From Brachynemurus nebulosus (Eukaryota > Arthropoda > Insecta > Neuroptera > Myrmeleontidae): 64,000 nucleotides of DNA. Under the pieces are notes generated by a model. The model ran no database searches. It was given only the letters and a program-made list of their open reading frames with translations, and was not told where the DNA came from. A program made the position numbers and the translations under genes. This document shows, one piece after another, positions 11,502 to 23,939 of this stretch; the first letter of the stretch is position 1; each line of letters opens with the position of its first letter. The DNA lies in assembly GCA_035578155.1 (NCBI GenBank), contig JAPWDM010000003.1:17634916-17698915 (forward strand). Reading direction: 5' to 3'.

Positions 11502-13023
11502 CCCGCCACCTTTTAATTTGTGTAGGGCCCCCCTATGGAAGTTAAGAGATGAAATTTGGTAAATGGGGCTCATTTTCGAGGCACCTCATACTATCAAAGT
11601 GGGGTCAAATTTTGGGAAAATTTTTTTTCTGACCCGACATTTAAGGGGGTGGTGGGGGGCGGAAAAGCAATAAAACTTTTCCAAACCGGTTTTAAATAAT
11701 GTTTCGGTCAATTATCTACAACATATCCAAAATTCAGCTTCCTAGGATGATATGGTGGGAGTAGAGGGGGGAAAAACGATTTTCGCTGGATCTAACAGGC
11801 AACAGGCAGATCTAACAACCCCAGCCCCCCAGAATTAACGTAGAGGGTTGAAATTTGGTGTGTTGATAAAGTTCGTACCTAGGTTGTGCTTTTTGGAGGT
11901 TTTAATATTTTACCCCCCACCCCCCTCATTTTGAAGCTACAATTTCATGCATTTTCGACGTTTTCGAAGTTTGTACCACTCGCACAGGTCACCCGAATAA
12001 ACCTAGAGGGCTGAAATTTTGTATTCGGATTGAGTTAGTAACAAGGGGGTGCCTTTTGGGGGTCTCGACTTTTAACTCCTACCCCCACCATTTTTATACC
12101 CAAAAGAACATGATTTTTCTTGTTTTTTGACAGTTTCGTTCGGGTCAAAATCTCCCCAAATAAACCTAGAGGGCTGAAATTTGGTGTACAGGTTAAGCTA
12201 ATAGCCAGACACTGTTTTTTGGAGGTTTCAACTTTTAACCCTTACCCCCACGATTTTTACGCCAATATTTCCTTAATTTTTTGCTTGTTTTCTAACACGT
12301 CTAGAGACTCCATAAGGAAACCTAGAGGTCTGAAATTTTGTACGTGTATTCAGTTAGTATCCAGCTAGTACCTTGTAGGGAGTCCGCATCACTTTTCCCC
12401 GCACTTCTCCCATTTTTACAACGGAATTGAATGCTATTGTTAAATGTGTTTTAAAAGCATTATGTTTATTCTAAATACAAGTAGGGCGAATAGTAATTTT
12501 AAAAAATTTAAAAAAAAGTGAACTTACTTTTATGACAAATGAAATACATACATATTAAGTAATTTAAAAATGTTATTAAAGTCACTGTTTATTTATAAAT
12601 TAGGAATTTTGGATTTTTAGTATTTATAAAATAGAAATTTTGGATTTTTTTGGAAAGAAAAAATATCTTTATAAAGGCCTTCCAGTTTACTATTGAAGGT
12701 CCTTTTTTAATATTTAAAACTAAAACATAAAGGCAATTAGCGGATAAACATGGGCAGGAATGTCCTCGTACGAATTGTGTTGGCTTTTTTTCTGCTACCT
12801 GTTTTCGGCACAAAATTGAAATTTACTGAGATACAGCCCTTAAACACTTAAAACCTTTTTTTAAAGCCTCGATCAGCCGAACACTCATCACCAGTTTTGA
12901 AACCAACAAAATGACAATTCGGTTGTAGACTTTCAATCACATTTCGCTTGTAGACATTCAATACCGAAGATGAAGGGGAAAATTCGACTACCGTGATGGG
13001 GCCCCGCTGCTCACGGCGTTTTT
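11305..13023 (+). mobile_element. Helentron-like non-autonomous element, copy 2
   Basis: Direct repeat of 3796-5493 with only scattered substitutions and small indels by eye. One visible difference is an extra CAACAGGCAGATCTAA-type segment near 11800. The 5' subterminal repeat is at 11306-11318, the 3' subterminal repeat at 12978-12990, and the terminal hairpin at 12991-13016. The flanks differ from copy 1, so this is a separate insertion and not a segmental duplication. The 82-codon frame at 12120 is not a gene. Confidence 0.78.
11433..11498. repeat. (TA)n microsatellite inside Helentron-like copy 2
   Basis: Same internal position and similar length as the array at 3925-3988. Confidence 0.95.
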
Positions 13024-14395
13024 ATTATGGTATCTATTCTTATAATATACTTACTATAATTTTTAAAATGAAAAAATGCTGTTTAGAATATTTTTTCCTA
13101 ATAGCTCTGTGTTAAAAATTTGATTTTTAATCGTCAGTTACTTTAAGAAATGATCTATGAAGGCCTTAAAATCTTTGAGGGAAGATAACTATGTAATTGA
13201 ACTTGTCAATTCTCTAAAATTAAAATTTTTATCTACTATTAGGTTTGACGCACGAACGTCCTTAACAAACGTTCAAACTTTTAAGTATATTGATGACGTC
13301 ATTGTGCAAATTTTTTTTTATGAAAACAACTTTAGTTTGATTTGTAACATTGGTACTACGAGAGAAATTTATAATACTAATACTATAACAAAAAATATAA
13401 TTTATCTTACAAAATTTGATTTTTTTGTATAAACTTTCGTAAAAATTGGAGGAATAATATTCCTAATTAACAACCTGATATTACCTTAAATCAAGTTTTC
13501 TATTCATTATTTATGGCAAGGCTATAAAAAAGTTTTCCTTTTTTGTTATTTTAATAGAAAGTTTTCTTTTGAGTATAACAATTGTCTTATAGTTTTTACT
13601 GAAAGTATCTTGCATAAAAGGTAGTTATCAGCGGGATGTTACATCTGCTGAAAATTAATAGACGATGATTTAGTTGCAACAAGCCCAAATATTATGAAAA
13701 CTATGATCTGGGATGTTTTGTATAAGTTGAATAAAAAAATCTTAGCAAAAAATCTCGGTGTATCAATTTATTTTTGTACGGTAATGTACTTCACAGCACC
13801 TCCACCGCGAAAATAAATTATCATAAATGTTAAAAAAATTCAATAATAAAATTTTCAAAATTTTCAATTAACTCTTCGTTGAACGAAAAAATGGAAATCT
13901 AATGTTTAAAAAAAAAACCATTAATGTATTTTCACTAATATCGTCGATTTGTTGTTAATAACATCGTATAAAAAAATAAATATTTGCTTACAAAATCACT
14001 TCCAATGTTGACAACAACTTCGTGTGGGTACCTATTTAGATATTTTTAAATTTTTCAATTAATAACTCAGCTGGCATTAATTCCCGTTTTTCACTTATTG
14101 AACCAATCATCTATAATGGATATTTGTACCGTCACAATGTATATTCACATATTTATTCTCTTTTCTCAACCCCGTTCATTTCTCACTTGGTTCATTTGTA
14201 TCAGTTGTTTACATCGCTAAGTATATACTTAGCTTTACTGTCGCATAGATAGGAGTAAATATACCTTTGAGAATGGTTCAATGATACGTACTTATGTTAG
14301 TGTCATGTAGTTGCCTGTGGTATTTCGGTAAGAATATTATTTCTGTAGTTACCGATTTTGCATATTAAAAGTAATAGTATATTATTCAACAAGCT
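13024..14395. other. No recognisable gene; one 18-bp palindrome
   Basis: AT-rich. A 91-codon plus-strand frame (13157-13432) has no recognisable domain and no codon signal that I can judge. A perfect palindrome, GCTAAGTATATACTTAGC, lies at 14216-14233. Confidence 0.4.
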
Positions 14396-14402
14396 AGTAA
14401 TG

Positions 14403-14488
14403 ATAGCTATTACTCACGAAGATGAAATTACGACACAAGTCGAGCTTGCGAGGCGAGTGTCGTAATGCATCTGAGTGAGTAATAGCCA
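14403..14488. repeat. Long stem-loop (small foldback)
   Basis: GCTATTACTCAC pairs with GTGAGTAATAGC at the outside, and inside it ATTACGACAC pairs with GTGTCGTAAT. The flanks (CTTGC..) extend the symmetry weakly. Probably a small palindromic transposon relic. Confidence 0.65.
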
Positions 14489-14553
14489 TTGCAAGCGAGT
14501 AGAGTACGATATTTTTTTACTTTTTTCATTTTTGATTTAAATAAAATTGAATA

Positions 14554-15875
14554 GGGTAAGTGCGGGAGAGATGCCGCAGTAGCCATAGTTCGTTCGTTGA
14601 TGGATAGATAGCGCTATTAATGGATTATATGTTTGAAATAAGTTACTTATTTAAGTTGTATATGTCAACATTTATGATTAGTCCATTAGTTTAGTAATTA
14701 TCCAACTTTTGTATTGTTTAAGTATACAGGCTAATTTATACTTAATGTTATAATTTATCCGCTCGACTTTGTTTGACTAGGGATGATATGGCGAAGTGTA
14801 GTAACATTTGATGCCGTTGTCAAATAAATATTTCTGGAACGCTGACGATTTGAACAGGAACAATTGTCAGAGATACAAATGTCTGGATATCCATATTCCA
14901 AGAAGACGTTGTGTAGGACGTTGATGATAGTTTGAGCGTTTGCTTTCTTTATTGGCTTCGCAATCGCATACTTGCTTTTATCATCTAAAAGTACAAAAAT
15001 ATACTTATAAGGAACCACTTTTACTCAATATGTGAGGACCGGAAATATCTATATATATTTTCTCCCATATTTTTGGGGATTTTTCTTTATGAGGTTGTAT
15101 TAGATTATTTTTGTTATATAGTTTACAAGTTTGACAAATTTGACATGAATGAACGTAATTCTTCACAATGTTGTATAAATTTTTTAAATAAAATAATTTT
15201 GAAATGTCACGATAGGTTTGTAATATACCTTTATGTGAACTAAATTTACTATCATGAAAATAGTTTAATACATATTGAACAAGTGATTGTGGTAGTATAA
15301 TTCGTTTGTTTTCTTTTGCCTGTAATATGCATGAGAAGACCGTCCTTAATGCAATAATTCTTAACATTTATATTATTTTTAATTGATTGATAGATGTTAT
15401 TACAGAAAGGATCATTCTTCTGTGATAATTTGACAGAATAAAATCCATATTGATTTGTGGTCAAATTATTGATAGTTTGAAATGGATTAGTATAAGGTAG
15501 ATCAGAAGGTGAACATAAGTTTGGATCTACTGTACAAGCAATATTTTGAGAATGTTCAACATGAGAGTCAGAATTTAAATTATTACTAAGTATTTTACAT
15601 GATAAAACGTTAAGTGAAGAACCCGTGTCAAATAATGTTAGAACGTTATTTGTATTTATATTAATGTTATATAATAGTAAATTTATATTTTGGGCTACAT
15701 TAATTAGTTTTTTGGATTATCATTAATTGTATTTATGTTTGAACTAATATTTTGAATATGACTATTATTACTTGCTCTACGCTGTTCTGCAGTAATACTT
15801 AATTAATAATTAAATGCATACTTTAAGAATTATCAAGTGTTTTCAAAATGTGCGGCATCTCTCTCGCATTCGCCC
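14554..15875 (+). mobile_element. pogo-like TIR element, copy A, with retroelement cargo
   Basis: The termini GGGTAAGTGCGGGAGAGATG and, reversed, GGGCGAATGCGAGAGAGATG form about 24-bp inverted repeats, with TA target duplications at 14552-14553 and 15876-15877. The first about 170 bp and last about 80 bp match the copy at 41669-42615, which keeps remnants of a pogo-type transposase. Here the middle is replaced by a minus-strand Gypsy gag-protease-integrase segment. Pogo assignment is inferred from copy B (MPRKYKR start, terminal zinc finger, TA target). Confidence 0.75.
14758..15790 (-). pseudogene. Ty3/Gypsy-type gag-protease-integrase remnant lacking reverse transcriptase
   Basis: Read on the minus strand. 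A short gag-like tail (about 15715-15790) is followed after a frameshift by a retroviral-type aspartic protease active-site motif, DTGSS, at 15615-15629. The frame continues to about 15252. It goes directly into an integrase N-terminal region, then after a frameshift near 15315 an HHCC-type zinc domain (H..H about 15240, CQIC about 15140). After another frameshift near 15015 comes the integrase core: DISGP, then ISDN, then a YHP..N.VER segment with an in-frame TAG. The D, D and E positions are therefore all recognisable, but in different frames. No reverse transcriptase or RNase H segment lies between protease and integrase, although in Ty3/Gypsy pol they belong there. No LTRs were found at the junctions. 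The fragment is inactive. Confidence 0.8.
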
Positions 15876-17373
15876 TATAAATTTTAATTCAATTTTTTAA
15901 TCTATTTCTAATTTCATTAAAGTTTTGTATTAATATGTATAAAACGATCAAGACAAAATATAAACTACTTTGTTTACTTGCGCGTTACTACGCAACATAG
16001 GTATATTAAATTAAAACTTGATACATACATTATTCACAAAACAAAAGCCAGCCCATTGAATAATAGTTAATACTGTGATTTCATTGGTCAAAATGGTATT
16101 GAGTAATGATCATTCCTCCGCACCTTTGAATAATGCCTAACTTTTTCAACAATTAACAGATATATAATGAGTGTGCTCTTCAACAGGAGTAGAAAAATAA
16201 AATTTCGTTACTAATAAATTCGGTTTGTAATTAAGGAGATATTTAGTTACGTATATTTATTATTATGTGTAATAAAACTTGTTCCCAGGGGTCTCCAAAC
16301 TTTGTACGTCTGCGGTTCCCTTAATGTACGGATTATTTCCGGCGATGTCATTAATACTAACTAATATTAAATTCATCCCAAATTGTCTACAATAAATTTT
16401 ATACCACAAACTATTAGCCTTATTTCTTCTTTTTTTTTTGAGAGACGGCACATACTGTGTGAATCTTTGCATTAACTTATTGTTAAACATAAAATTGAAG
16501 AAAGGAGGAAATTGAGTTAAGGATGGCTTGAGAATCCTCCTAAAGCCGCAGAAAGTCGGATATTTTAGAATCGGATGTTTTAAGATTTAACAAGGAGTCT
16601 AGTTGGTATTTAAGCAATTGGGGGCGTAATATGCTTCGTCTATATTCAAGGGAATGTAAGAATATTGCTTATATTGTGAAGTTTTGGTCGATTTCTTTAA
16701 ACAGTGCAGTTAATTTCACTAACCTAAACAGTTCATTTTTTAAATTTGTCTGTTAATTGAAATTAATATCTATAAAAAGAAATAGGTCTGTTAACTGTTC
16801 AAAACAGCATTGAGTTGATTGAGTTGGTTTATTGATTGTTTTTTAAATTAACACTGTGAACTGCTTTGTTTAAAAAGAAAAAGCAAAAAACTATTTCAGT
16901 GAAATAAATGTACTTCCCTGTTTAAAAAATAAACTATGTTGTTAGCTGACGTTAGCAACCAACTTCGTAACATGGGTAAGGTTTCACTTTCTTCTGAATG
17001 TAGAGGCCATAAATATTACCTTTCAAATTATCTGAATATCTATCGAACCGCTTACCTCATTTGGACAAAAATTCTGGAGGCGCAACTTATAAGCTTAGGT
17101 ATTCTTGTCAAAGTACATTTATGATCAAACTTTCTGTGTATATGTGTTTATGTATAAGTATCTCATTTTATGTATAAGTATCTCATTTTACGAACCAAAC
17201 CTGATTACGAAAATAAATTGATGAAAGCTTTTAAAATTTCATTTTGAAAAGTTGATTTTTTGAAATGAAGTTAAATTTGTGTGTGTGTGTGTGTGTATAG
17301 TAACTTTCACTTATCAAAACTCTCTCTCTCTGCTTCGCCGTCGCTTCTGCATGTCGACGTCGAACCGCCACTC
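15876..17373. other. No recognisable gene; possible hAT terminus and short repeats
   Basis: CAGGGGTCTCCAAACTTTGT at 16287 resembles a hAT-type 5' terminus, but no partner end was found. A 21-bp tandem duplication (TATGTATAAGTATCTCATTT) lies at about 17149-17191 and a short (GT)n at 17279-17296. Frames at 16263-16490 and 16936-17124 show no domain. Confidence 0.4.
17279..17296. repeat. (GT)n microsatellite
   Basis: Nine GT units, followed 30 bases later by a short (CT)n run. Confidence 0.9.
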
Positions 17374-17374
17374 T

Positions 17375-17985
17375 TGGTTCCAATTTGTGGCAGTATATGT
17401 ACTTATCGTACTTACTACGTACAATGAATGCTATCATCAGTTGCGTAGAATATTTTGTGTTTGTATGTATTTTCGGTAATATTATCAATAATAAGCAAAT
17501 TAGTGTTGGGTATGGAGGGCAGAAATTATCAGATAGTGAAGATGTTATTGTCTTGTAAGTATCCTTTTTCTTGAGACAGCTTACGAGTCTTACGGAGACC
17601 AAATTGTCTTTATAATTAAGATATCATAAATAGAATTCATTTCTAATGCGTTGATTACTGTTACTACTGAATTTACATAAGAAAAGTGGGCAAGTTATTT
17701 GAAATGAACTCTACACAAAATTAGCCCTAAATGTATGGTAGCTTTCAGTACAAGTTTATTTTTTTTACTACCTACCCTTATTTAAGGGGAGATTCGCGAA
17801 AAAAACATAAAAAATCGACCTTTTTATTATTTTTTTTTATACAAATATTTTATATTAAAAAACTAAATATGCAACTTTACTTCTACATGTCTTGAGATTA
17901 CAATTTTTTTTTTTTTAAATTCCAAAATGATTCAATATAAATAGTTTTGAAGTCGACAGTGCGAGAATTTTACTTTTAATAGTAA
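17375..17985 (+). repeat. Unclassified inverted duplication, arm 1
   Basis: Matches the reverse complement of about 30662-31205 along most of its length; this arm has about 74 extra bases (around 17633-17706). It contains a reading frame (about 17461-17555) with the peptide GQKLSDSEDVIVL followed directly by TAA overlapping a GTAAGT splice-donor sequence. A 4-bp difference from arm 2 shifts the upstream frame. It could be a transposon or a dispersed gene fragment; no termini were found. Confidence 0.6.
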
Positions 17986-17989
17986 TACT

Positions 17990-20670
17990 AAACTATGAAA
18001 ATGAGTTTTTTTGTTTGTCTCCTCGTGATGCCTCCTCAGCTTAACCAATCAATTCGAAATTTTGTTTAGATATAATTCAGCAACGAAGGGGGACAGGTTA
18101 CTTTTTACGGCATTTAAAACACATACACATATCAAAAAACGCTAGTTATTTACCTCGTAAACTAGTTTTGTTATGATTTTTAGTGAATACAATTAATATT
18201 GATTTAATCGCAATAGTATATTACTATATAAATTCGGTAAATTGCTTTTATTGATCGAGAAAATGACTTTGAAAATGAAAATGAAAATTTTTCGTGATCA
18301 GTAAAGGCACTTAGTGAATCGTGTATTTTATATGTATAATATTTTTTGCACGATCAATTTAAGTTAATTAAGGAATAAAATACATAAAAATGAAATTTGT
18401 ATAATACATATAATAAATATAATAAATTTTTATATTAACTACAAATTCACGTAGCGACAATTGACACTTACTTGTAAATAAACATCAAAAGTAAGTGCCA
18501 GTAATTTGCGTTTAATTTTTTTTTGCAATTTTATCAAAAAATATAGACGAAAATAATTTGTTAAATTATGATAACAGTAAAAATAACCAAAATTGATGAA
18601 GTATTTAAATTTGTTTGCCAATTGGTTCCAAATACAAAAAATCCCTGTGAAATGTCAGCACAATATGAAGTGTCAGCACAAATGTAAGCACAAAATTTTA
18701 GGACAAAAATAACGACAATAAGCTATTTAATTCTGCAAACCAGTGAAAATTCGAATGCTAATCAATTAATTTTTATAAATTGTTCAAATTATACTTTCAA
18801 TTTTTAAGCTAATTTTACTTCCTCCACTACTATTTACTTACCGTACTGTTATTTATTTCCTACCGTGGATATAATGTTCGGGAAATGAAACATGTTACTG
18901 TAGATTGTTAATATTAGTCTGTCCTTTAGAATGGCAAACAATTCAAATAATCTACACTGTTACTGAATCTATCTAAGTGGATGTCAATTATTTTTAAAAT
19001 ACTTCGCGAACCAAACCGCTGGTAAAAACTACTTAACAATCAAATTGATTGATAATGCCCATCACTAATTCATTAACACCTAATAATATGTCGAAGTATA
19101 CAAAAATCAACATAATGAATGTTGATAGCAAAATGTTAAGCTAAATGTGGAAAATATTGATATTATAAGTGAAGTATTGGGGGGAGATGTGGTATGTGGT
19201 ACAGGGTAAGGGCCTCGAAGAGAGCCTCAAAAGTGTGAGTTTCCACATTACTTATAAGGATGTTTAAATTTACTTACTCTTCTGAAAAGTTAAAAATAGA
19301 TGTACATACATATCCATACGGGTGTGTACGGGAATATGGGGCCGATAATTTTATTAGAATTTTATCGACATAATTACATTATGTAAAGAGTTTGATTAAT
19401 TTCGAAATAAGAAGCATGTGGTGAAATTTTTCGAAGAATTATAAATAAACTTAGGCATATAATTTAAAGGTCGCGTAAGAAAATATTTTTAAATTCTAAA
19501 ATTACTTTCGGCCCACATGATAATGTAGTACAAATGGAGACAGACCTATTAACACTTTGACGGTTACTGATGTCGTAATCCGTCAAGTAAAACTTTACTA
19601 ATTCATACGCCACGTGATAGGACGTCAACAATTCCATATAAAGTATATTAGCTGTCAAAATAGTGTATCAGTTCGGCGTTTTGCCAATATAGGTTATGAC
19701 CGTCAAGGTATTCAATTACAAAACGCAAGGAGTACGAAATGGAGCGAAATCAGCAGTCACAATAGACTCGGATCCAATCATTTTAGTATTAATCTTTATT
19801 TAAAACAATTCAAATTACGTCAAGTAAAATTATAGTATTTAAATGGGAAAAAATATCTTTTAAAGTAGTTGCGACAATAATTTTTATGTTATGCAGGGTG
19901 GAATCATACATATGAAACATAGGGCAAATACAATTGTAAATTTTTTTTATGATCAATGTTATCTTCTAATTTCTCCTCATCTATTATTATTTTTTCGTAT
20001 AAATGTTTCTTAGTCTTAGAATTATATATACATACTTTATGATCAACTGTATATATTAGTCGTTTCATAAAAACCAACTGTCATACTATTTCAAACTCGA
20101 ATGATCGACAATCAAATGATAGTACTTACATATAATATTACAAGTCATTTGGGAATATGCGATACCCACATATGTGTATAAGTGTCGGTAGATGTCCCTG
20201 ATAATGCTCCGTATCATTCAATGATATATGACAATTTTTCATATTATTTTTATTTTAGTTTTAAAAATGTAACCATATAATTTTTATTAATAAAATTTTA
20301 TTGTTTCTCTATATAAATTTGAACATAGAATTAAATGTATTTTATACATATAATATGTTAGAAGAAATGTAGAAGGATCTCAACGCAATCGTTAAATGGA
20401 AACTATTTTGCAAAATATGTGTTTTCATTGATAACAATAAATTATACGGACAGCATAAATACCAAAAAATTACAGGTAACCTAGAACAAAAAGAAGATGT
20501 AGACTTCATAAAGTTCAATAAAAATTAAAATTTCATTAAAATTATACACCGAAAAGACATTTTGTAGACGGTCATTTTCTAAGGACAGATCCAACTCTCA
20601 AATTAGAAGGGAATCACATTTTTTTTTCAGTATTTAAAATGAATTTCGAAGGCGGCTTGGAAAATAAATA
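17990..20670. other. No recognisable gene
   Basis: About 2.7 kb of AT-rich sequence. Frames at 18439-18621, 19464-19658 and 19614-19835 are short and show no domain. No transposon ends were recognised. Confidence 0.4.
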
Positions 20671-20679
20671 AATCTCTTC

Positions 20680-21290
20680 TAGTTTCATCATTTTATCGTT
20701 TGATTAACGGCTTTTAAAGTACTGTAAAATTTTCGTAAACTTGGTGACGTCACTAAATTAAAAATACCCTTTTGTAACTTGAAACTGGATGATTGATTCA
20801 ATTCAAGTAATCTGAGTGTGAACTTTTTACGGTTACAAAAATGACCTAATTCCTTTTATAAATGTAACTGACATAAAAACAATTTTTTTCCTAGTTGTCC
20901 TATTTGCCCAATTTTGATAAATCAATGAAAAGAACAACTTCAAAAACCTACAGTTTGCTTCCATTTTCATCATTTTATACTCTTACTTACGGTTTTTAAG
21001 GAACTTAAAACTTTTAGTAGGCATGATGACGTCACAAAATTAAAAAATTCCTCTTTCCTCAAAGCAAACCACATTAAAGTGATTTGAATTTGGGTGATCG
21101 GTTGAATTAGGGTAATTTTGGTGTGTTTTTTCATTTTTGCTATCAAAATAACCCGCTGCCTTTTCTGAATGAGGCTGATTTGATAGAAGTCGTTTTTCTG
21201 ATGGTCTTACGTGTCTAATTTTGGTAAAAGTGAAAAGAACGATTAGGAGTATTGAAAATTTTGGTAAAATTGATGATGTCATCAGGCAAA
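20680..21290 (+). repeat. Decayed tandem repeat, about 285-bp period
   Basis: CATCATTTTAT..TTACGG...TGACGTCAC appears at about 20687-20755 and again at about 20971-21035, each followed by AAATTAAAAA and then a GATTGATTCAATT/GATCGGTTGAATT segment. A third partial GATGATGTCATCAGGCAAAT begins at about 21262. It is probably the interior of an old transposon. Confidence 0.55.
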
Positions 21291-21465
21291 TTATGATGAA
21301 ATTTGAATTAATCTTTGTTCAGGGGGAGGGGGGAGAGTAGTCATGACTCCCATTACCACCCCGTGTATCCGTTCTTGTATTGGAGATAGTGGTAAGGCGA
21401 TGAATTGGTTATCATGAGATGCGTGATTAAAGTTGCATAATCGATTCAGTTGAATAATTTTTCAA

Positions 21466-22048
21466 TCTACTTAATAAATTTCTAACACTGACTGCCTGAC
21501 TGACAGACAACGCACAGCCTAAACCGTTGGGTTTAGAAGAATGAAATTTTGGATAGGAGTTCCCTATGTAACGTAGATGAGCACTAAGAACGGATTTTTG
21601 AAAATTCGTCCCCTAAGTGGGTTTAACAGGGGATGAAAATTTGTATGTAAATTCGTTATTTTTGAAATTAGTGGTATATAAAAATATGTTACTGTGGCTA
21701 TTAAAATAAATATCTAATATCTTAATTTAATAAATTTTTAACACTGACTGACAGACAATGCACAGCCTAAAATGTTTAGAAGGACAAAATTTAGCACAGG
21801 AGATATTAAAATAAAATTGGAATTTAACCTTCTATTTATAAATAAAAGTCAGTTGTGTAAACGTTTCTGGAAATTTATTCCCTAAGGGGTTAAAACAGGA
21901 AATGAAAGTTCATATGGGAAGTTCATCATTTTTGAAGTTAGAAACGTGGATATTAATTTAGGTTTTTGAAAACATTAAAAGTGAGCAGAAAGTGAATACC
22001 TAATAAAATGTTGTTGTCGATGGGTAATCCCATCGGGTATACGGCTAG
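21466..22048 (+). mobile_element. Helitron, non-autonomous, family B copy 1
   Basis: The right end is a textbook Helitron terminus: perfect hairpin CGATGGG-TAAT-CCCATCG (22018-22035), nine bases, then CTAG (22045-22048) followed by T. The left end is placed at TCTACTTAATAAATTTCTAA because similarity to the minus-strand copy at 45640-45885 begins within a few bases of it. The body is two diverged units of about 255 bp, each starting CACTGACTG..ACAGACAA. No Rep/helicase frame, so mobilisation would need an autonomous partner. Confidence 0.75.
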
Positions 22049-22085
22049 TCACTATATAATTTTTAATTAATATAATGATTTTTGG

Positions 22086-22237
<152 letters not shown>

Positions 22238-22319
22238 AAGTAAACTGTGTTCTAACTGTGTCTAACTGTGTGAAGTTTCAGTTCAGCTTAACATTAAAGC
22301 TGAGTATAATAATTATCAA

Positions 22320-22380
22320 CATATGTTTAAATACGTACAAAAGTTAGCCATACTTAATAATGCTTACAAGCATTGCCGAT
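22320..22380 (+). repeat. Short dispersed module shared with 26475-26540
   Basis: ATGTTTAAATACG, a few bases, then GCCATAC..TAATAATG occurs here and at about 26476-26515 in the same orientation. It may be a decayed tail of a short interspersed element. Confidence 0.35.
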
Positions 22381-22542
22381 ACAAGCTTGTAAGCATCTGA
22401 GAGAGTAAAAATATGTGATGGTTGCGTTATCAAAATGGAATAGCACTCGGAGAGAGAGGATGGAGTGCTGAAGCGCTTAACTGGCCATCATTAGATCTCG
22501 AGTTTGTCTAGTTTGATTAATTAAATTTTGAAAAGTTGTAAT

Positions 22543-22975
22543 CACAGACCAGTGAACATATTATATATTATATTATATAGACTAATAATATTATAAATGC
22601 GTAATTGAGGCAACCACATACGACCAAGTTCCGACCTTAATAGTATTCCGTTATATTCTAATCGATTTGTATCCGTAGTTACGGTTTTAAATAATTATTG
22701 TCAAAATATAATATTGATAATAAAATTTTACTTTTTTGAGAAGAAACTGCAAAATCTTGAAAGAAAAAAAGTGATATTCGCTTTATTTTCAAAATACGTA
22801 CGTATAGAAATTATGTCCTGCAATAATTATAGTCGCATTTGCTCAAAAATTAACAGTATATTATTTTATTAAATTTCACCCGTCTCACCCTTGTTACCTG
22901 CTTCAAGAAAAATGCCTAGAAACTGGCTTTACGCTTTGTCTAGTAGTATAATATAATAGTGCCCATTGGTCCGTG
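22543..22975. mobile_element. hAT-type MITE (CACAGACC family), copy 1
   Basis: Flanked by a perfect 8-bp duplication GTTGTAAT (22535-22542 and 22976-22983). The ends are CACAGACCAGTGAACA and, reversed, CACGGACCAATGGGCA. It is about 430 bp long, like the copies at 54920-55350 and 57072-57495. The 8-bp duplication points to the hAT superfamily. The body has no conserved coding frame. Confidence 0.85.
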
Positions 22976-23209
22976 GTTGTAATATACTAGCGTAGTTAAC
23001 CCAAAGTATTAATAAATATTTTAAGAGTTGTGTGTTGCGTATTTGATTTTCAGAGGTCAAGTTATTCATGTTATAATTTTCGTATAACACAAAAGGTTAT
23101 CAAGCCTTAATTACTGTTATAGTATGGTTTTTGGTTATTTACGAGCATTACCACAAGTAATAATACATAATCCAGAGAATGGTTTTTATAATAACAACAT
23201 TAAAAAATT

Positions 23210-23939
23210 TGGGGGACAGGTCTACTCACACTGTCAACTTCCCATTGGGTGTCCCTAAAGACTAGAGACTACTTACTGTACATAAATAATTCTTTTTTCA
23301 TTTCAGGCAACTCCTACCCTGGGCCCCCGGTAGAGGCTTTGCCCCTTGCACCATACCGAGAGCTTCACCTTCTGTACCTAAGCGTGGGGGCTCCACCCTT
23401 ATCAAACAAATGATAACATTATTTGTTCTCAAGATATGTGAGACAAAATATATTTTGACAAAAAACTAATTTTTTCAAGTTACTTATTTGTTTTTTTTTT
23501 TTTTTTTTTTAATTTTTTAATAAAATACTGGCGTTTTTAACATCAAGGAAGGTTCTTAGGCCATTATATATAATAATATTATGGTAAAAAATCCATATAA
23601 TCTATGTTATCTTAATAAAGTTAATTCCGTTTTTTTTACCACAAAAAACAAACCACTAATCCGAATTTGCTGAAAACTTTATCCGGTCTTCATTTTTTGA
23701 TTACGTATCTAATGAAATTAGTCCGGAGTTGATATCATCATTTGTTCTCGAGATATGCGAGACGAAAAAAAATTCACGAACGAAAGAACGAACGAACGAA
23801 CGAACTAACGAACGCACACACAGACATCACGCTAAAAACGATGGATTCTGATTCTCGTGACCTTGAAACGTGGAGATATGTTTAAATTAGAGCTTCGTAA
23901 AATCGGACCCATTAAAATAACTTCCTTTGGGAAGTTAAA
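23210..23939 (+). mobile_element. 0.7-kb dispersed repeat, copy 1
   Basis: Starts GACAGGTCTACTCACACTGT and ends with a small palindrome AACTTCCTTTGGGAAGTT. A 30-base phrase ATTTGTTCTC.AGATATG.GAG occurs twice inside (about 23420 and 23737). A (CGAA)n run precedes the phrase CAGACATCACGCTAAAAACG. It matches 60111-60787 throughout. The start (CAACTTCCCATTGGG) and end (TTAACTTCCCA reversed) share an inverted motif. No coding frame is conserved. Class undetermined. Confidence 0.75.

Noticed and set aside
12120..12368. 82-codon frame in Helentron-like copy 2
   Set aside because: It reads through the 160-bp tandem units (KPRGLKF repeats) and is not open in copy 1.
13157..13432. 91-codon frame containing YIDDV, resembling the reverse-transcriptase motif YxDD
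   Set aside because: No neighbouring RT motifs (finger or palm regions) are present and the spacing is wrong; the match is four residues.
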